A stretch of DNA of 9,510 nucleotides, from contig JAUYMX010000007.1 of the NCBI GenBank assembly GCA_030699345.1, positions 1 to 9,510 on the forward strand, written 5' to 3'. Each line of letters opens with the position of its first letter. The stretch's first letter is position 1. The position numbers and the translations under genes were made by a program. The notes under the pieces were generated by a model. It worked only from the letters and a program-made list of their open reading frames with translations. It was not told the DNA's origin and did not search any database. The stretch is from Methylococcaceae bacterium (lineage in GTDB: Bacteria; Pseudomonadota; Gammaproteobacteria; Methylococcales; Methylomonadaceae). Of the stretch, positions 6,520 to 9,510 are shown piece after piece.

Positions 6520-7083
6520 TTATACAAATTGAGATAAATAATAAATATTTTCATAATTTTGAATATAAACATCCAGATCTGGTGTTTTATTAAACTCTAA
6601 TTTTCTTTGCTTTGTTGTGCCTTTATTAGGCGTTGTTCTATCAATACGAAAAAGAATACCTTTGTAGTGTAGGTTGCCTTTGTCTAAATCCTGAAAATCG
6701 GAATGACACAATTTTATTCTATCGATAACAAACTGGAAAAATAACTTGCCTGCCCGAAGCTGTTTTAAATACTCACCTTTATTTTTTGATTTCAATTCTA
6801 TTAGAAACACATAAATCTGGCTTCCTTTTTGATATACTAGAATGAAATCGTTTTTAGTACAAAGTCCATTTACTGTAGGATTAAAAAATGGAAAGACCGC
6901 ATCAGCTTTGGATTGTTTATCTTTATCGAAGCTAAAACAAGAAATATTGTCAGAATCTTTTACCTTAATATCAACTGACAATTTTTCTTTTTCTTCAATA
7001 AAGCGTAAGGTATTTCGTTCTACCCGTAGAAAGTGAAAATCTTCAGAAATCACTTTATTTAATAAATTAGGAAACGACCGCAT
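6520..7083 (-). CDS. Putative PD-(D/E)XK nuclease-like partner of the AAA ATPase
   Basis: I do not recognise the 187-aa protein as a named family. Residues 77-121 read as a short PD-(D/E)XK core: KNDFILVY with Asp79, a 16-residue gap forming a beta-hairpin, then VFLIELKSK with Glu96 and Lys98, then a helix with Gln108 (EYLKQLRAGKLFFQFVIDRI). This Asp...Glu-x-Lys...Gln order is what restriction-endonuclease-fold proteins show, so it may be a DNA- or RNA-cutting effector. No signal peptide or membrane segment is seen. The ATG shares one base with the stop of the ATPase (TAATG at 7081-7085), which implies tight coupling and a joint function. Codon use is AT-rich like the ATPase and unlike lysS and prfB. 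The nuclease role is inferred from a short motif only. Confidence 0.7.
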   Translation of the reverse strand: MRSFPNLLNKVISEDFHFLRVERNTLRFIEEKEKLSVDIKVKDSDNISCFSFDKDKQSKADAVFPFFNPTVNGLCTKNDFILVYQKGSQIYVFLIELKSKNKGEYLKQLRAGKLFFQFVIDRIKLCHSDFQDLDKGNLHYKGILFRIDRTTPNKGTTKQRKLEFNKTPDLDVYIQNYENIYYLSQFV

Positions 7084-8441
7084 TAATCATTTAACTCCTT
7101 TGCATCCTGCATCGCATAATAAATTTCATTAGATGATTTATTGAGATCATTAATAACATCATCAAAAGTTTCAGCAATAATTCCTTCTTCTAAATCTAAT
7201 CTCATTGACACTATTTTTTTATTATCAAATAAATAAGCCGAGACCTGATTAGCGGCTAATAATTCGTTATCCTGATAACCGTATTTATTTTGCAATTCTG
7301 TTGCGCCAGAAAAGCAGGTTTTTAACATAATTAAGTTATTTAGTTCCCTTATAAAATAATCACTATGCGTACTAACAATAATTTTTAAACCTGCATTAAC
7401 CAATTGGGCTAAAACTCTTGCCACTTGACGTTGGTTATCAGGATGCAGGTTAAGCTCTGGTTCATCTATCATCAAGCAATCACCTTCTTCGGCAAGATGC
7501 TCTAAATAAAAAACTAGACCAAAAAGAGTTTTAACTGTTGAAGAGCTAAAGTGCAGTGGAAGTTTTTTATTGTTGCTTCGATAAGGTAGAAAGAAAACAT
7601 TACCTTGACCATCAACGTCATATTTACCATTTAATATTTTTTTTTGTATATTTTTTGAAAATTCGTGATAAATACTTTTTTGTTTCTGAGAGCGACCAAT
7701 TTTATTCAGATACTGAATATAATCTTGTACAGGATCTGCATAACTTGAATTAACAATGTCTTTCAGTAAGTCACCTAAATTGACTTTATCTTTTTGAGCA
7801 TGTTGCAATAATATGTTTCGGGTACTTGATAGTTCTTTAAAGAATAGATTTAATCCTGCCCTTTCCGCAGGCAATAGAAAAGAGTCTTTGGATAAGCAAG
7901 TAAAAATAATGCTCACCAATGCTTTTGAAATGAAATCTTGGAGCAGGCTGTCAGGTATTTCAGTGTTATGTAACGTTAACTGAATAGCTCCATTATCTGC
8001 TTCTTTTTCTAATGAAAGCGACCAATCTTTACTCTTTCCTAGAGAAAGTAGTCGCTTAGCAGGTTTTTTTATCGCTCGTGCCAGCAAGTCTTCATTATCG
8101 AAATTTAAGTATATCGCCGTATCAGAAAATTCATCTTCTGGCACACAAAACAGGCGCGGTAAATATGCCTTAAAATGCTTTTCAATATAGCGAATCATTT
8201 CCTCACGATGTTGAGAAAGAATATTTTCAACTTCTAAGTGAACAGTTCCATTCTCTTTTAGGTTATCAATAATTTCCTTAACAAAACCAAAATGTATATC
8301 AAACTCTTTATCCAATAATCCATAAATGGAATACATTACATATGTTTTCCCAGAATTATTCTTACCACAAAACAGGGTAAAGTCATTCAGCTCTATACTG
8401 CCTTCATCAATTCCACCAAGATGTTTAAAATCAATTTTCAT
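7083..8441 (-). CDS. AAA family (ABC/SMC-type, AAA_21-like) ATPase
   Basis: The 452-aa protein has an ABC/SMC-type nucleotide-binding fold split around a long middle insert. Walker A is GKNNSGKT (26-33). A conserved-looking LLPAERAGLNLF lies at 189-200. A signature-like FSSSTVKTL is at 298-306, where classical ABC proteins have LSSGE/Q. Walker B is CLMIDEPELNLHP with Asp326 and Glu327, and the H-switch is STHSDYF (His359). The region between Walker A and the signature (about 45-290) is helix-rich. The C-terminal 90 residues lack an evident TOPRIM motif, so it is not an OLD-type nuclease. Such ATPases are often the sensor or energy component of two-gene defence modules. The gene begins 20 bases after the prfB stop and overlaps the next gene by one base. 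There is no strong Shine-Dalgarno. Confidence 0.88.
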   Translation of the reverse strand: MKIDFKHLGGIDEGSIELNDFTLFCGKNNSGKTYVMYSIYGLLDKEFDIHFGFVKEIIDNLKENGTVHLEVENILSQHREEMIRYIEKHFKAYLPRLFCVPEDEFSDTAIYLNFDNEDLLARAIKKPAKRLLSLGKSKDWSLSLEKEADNGAIQLTLHNTEIPDSLLQDFISKALVSIIFTCLSKDSFLLPAERAGLNLFFKELSSTRNILLQHAQKDKVNLGDLLKDIVNSSYADPVQDYIQYLNKIGRSQKQKSIYHEFSKNIQKKILNGKYDVDGQGNVFFLPYRSNNKKLPLHFSSSTVKTLFGLVFYLEHLAEEGDCLMIDEPELNLHPDNQRQVARVLAQLVNAGLKIIVSTHSDYFIRELNNLIMLKTCFSGATELQNKYGYQDNELLAANQVSAYLFDNKKIVSMRLDLEEGIIAETFDDVINDLNKSSNEIYYAMQDAKELND

Positions 8442-8461
8442 CTTTTTTTACTCTGTGTGAA

Positions 8462-9510
8462 TTACAACCCGCTCTTCAAGCTGGCTTCGATAAACTGATC
8501 CAAATCCCCATCCAACACTGCCTGGGTATTACCGGTTTCGACACTGGTGCGTAAATCTTTGATACGCGATTGATCCAGTACATACGATCGAATCTGGCTG
8601 CCCCAGCCGATGTCGGATTTGGAATCCTCCAGTGCTTGTTGTGTTTCGCTGCGTTTGCGGATTTCCAGCTCATACAACTTGGCTTTCAGCTGCTTCATTG
8701 CCGTGTCGCGGTTTTTGTGTTGCGAACGGTCGCTTTGACATTGCACGACAGTGTTCGTGGGTATATGGGTCATACGCACGGCGGATTCGGTTTTGTTGAT
8801 GTGCTGACCGCCGGCGCCACTGGCCCGGTAAACATCCACACGCACATCGGCAGGGTTGATGTCGATTTCAATATCATCATCAATTTCCGGCGAAACGAAC
8901 ACCGAAGCAAACGAGGTGTGACGGCGATTACCGGAATCAAATGGCGATTTTCTGACCAAGCGATGCACACCGGTTTCGGTGCGTAACCAGCCGAATGCGT
9001 ATTCGCCTTCAAACCGGATAGTGGCGCTTTTGATACCTGCCACGTCGCCTGGTGATTCTTCAATCAGCTCGGTTTTAAAACCTTTAGCTTCACCCCAACG
9101 TAGATACATGCGTTCGATAATTGACGCCCAATCCTGAGCCTCCGTGCCGCCTGAGCCGGACTGTATATCCAAAAAGGCGTTGTTGGCATCCATTTGCCCG
9201 GAAAACATCCGACGAAATTCAAGATCGGCAACTTGTTTTTCAAAATGCGCCAGATCAACAATGACGGTTTCAACTGTATCTTCGTCATCCTCTTCAACGG
9301 CCATCAGTAACAATTCTTCGGCATCGGTTAAGCCACGATCCAATTCGTTAATCGTGTTGACTACGACTTCCAATTGCCCGCGTTCTTGGCCTAATGCTTG
9401 TGCTTGCTCAGGGTTATCCCAGATTTTGGGGTTTTCCAGTTCTCTTAATACTTCGACTAGTCGTTCATTTTTAACGTCAAAGTCAAAGATACCTCCTAAG
9501 AGCATCGGTA
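8462..9510 (-). CDS. prfB: Peptide chain release factor 2, 5' end outside the window
   Basis: RF2 recognises UGA and UAA stop codons in the ribosomal A site and releases the finished peptide. Using full-length numbering that assumes 25 codons before the frameshift (total 365 aa, as in E. coli), the stop-codon reading motif is SPF at 205-207 and the catalytic GGQ is at 250-252. Residue 246 is the usual Ala. The coiled N-terminal domain and GSGGTEAQDWASI are also clear. The gene is read in two frames: the visible zero-frame part is TDALRRYL (9509 down to 9486), followed by an in-frame TGA. After a +1 shift, translation continues from GAC at 9484-9482. The ATG at 9503-9505 is therefore not the true start. 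prfB is the first visible gene of the operon that continues into the ATPase cassette and lysS. Confidence 0.97.
   Translation of the reverse strand, partial: PMLLGGIFDFDVKNERLVEVLRELENPKIWDNPEQAQALGQERGQLEVVVNTINELDRGLTDAEELLLMAVEEDDEDTVETVIVDLAHFEKQVADLEFRRMFSGQMDANNAFLDIQSGSGGTEAQDWASIIERMYLRWGEAKGFKTELIEESPGDVAGIKSATIRFEGEYAFGWLRTETGVHRLVRKSPFDSGNRRHTSFASVFVSPEIDDDIEIDINPADVRVDVYRASGAGGQHINKTESAVRMTHIPTNTVVQCQSDRSQHKNRDTAMKQLKAKLYELEIRKRSETQQALEDSKSDIGWGSQIRSYVLDQSRIKDLRTSVETGNTQAVLDGDLDQFIEASLKSGL
9482..9497 (-). promoter_or_regulatory. RF2 programmed +1 frameshift site
   Basis: On the minus strand AGGAGG (9497-9492), TAT, CTT (9488-9486) and TGA C (9485-9482) form the classic autoregulatory site. 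The internal Shine-Dalgarno three bases before the slippery CTT pairs with 16S rRNA and pushes the ribosome forward by one base when RF2 is scarce and UGA is read slowly. E. coli has AGGGGG TAT CTT TGA C at the same place. This keeps RF2 level under feedback control and means an unshifted product ends after the Leu codon. Confidence 0.95.

Noticed and set aside
7083..8441. OLD-family or GajA-type ATPase-TOPRIM nuclease
   Set aside because: No TOPRIM-like acidic motifs follow the H-switch, and the remaining C-terminus is too short for the domain.
8570..8986. 138-codon plus-strand open frame antisense to prfB
   Set aside because: It lies wholly opposite the highly conserved RF2 core and is a by-product of the prfB codon pattern.
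9503..9505. ATG as start of prfB
   Set aside because: The residues from this ATG up to the frameshift site are in the shifted frame. The zero frame TDALRRYL followed by CTT-TGA matches the RF2 N-terminus, so translation enters from outside the window.
1..9510. CRISPR arrays, tRNA or rRNA genes
   Set aside because: No regularly spaced repeats and no cloverleaf-like or ribosomal sequences were seen on reading both strands.

Overview
The window looks like chromosome from a gammaproteobacterium. The RF2 and LysRS sequences are of gammaproteobacterial type, and a PEP-CTERM (exosortase-sorted) secreted protein and a Uma2-family protein lie nearby. That mixture would fit an environmental, EPS-producing lineage such as the methanotrophic Methylococcales, but the genus is a guess. 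Most of the window has moderate GC. One stretch (about 6.5-8.45 kb) is clearly AT-rich.

Left part (1-2500). The window opens with the last 34 codons and the right end of an IS256/Mutator-family insertion sequence. This element sits in the 3' end of a minus-strand family-2 glycosyltransferase gene (polyprenol-phosphate mannosyltransferase type). The IS terminus appears to supply two of the three bases of the stop codon that now ends the glycosyltransferase. The glycosyltransferase is coupled by an ATGA overlap to a small unknown gene upstream. Before that come a strong rho-independent terminator and a PEP-CTERM protein gene. The region upstream of the PEP-CTERM gene holds a sigma-54-like -24/-12 element and a 10-bp inverted repeat.

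Middle (2500-4930). On the plus strand, an apparent three-gene operon encodes a two-helix membrane protein of unknown function, a cytoplasmic coiled-coil protein of unknown function (ATGA overlap) and hydroxyacylglutathione hydrolase (gloB, glyoxalase II). A Uma2-family protein converges on gloB with a 26-bp 3' overlap. It is transcribed in the lysS direction and lies just downstream of lysS.

Right part (4960-9510). This is the minus-strand translation operon prfB-lysS. Peptide chain release factor 2 (with its programmed +1 frameshift site at the window edge) and lysyl-tRNA synthetase are normally adjacent in gammaproteobacteria. Here they are separated by an AT-rich two-gene cassette: an ABC/SMC-type AAA ATPase (452 aa) and, overlapping it by one base (TAATG), a 187-aa protein with a PD-(D/E)XK-like D...ExK signature. 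This ATPase plus putative nuclease pair resembles bacterial anti-phage modules in architecture. It is the best candidate in the window for an undescribed system; the defence role is an inference from architecture, composition and position.
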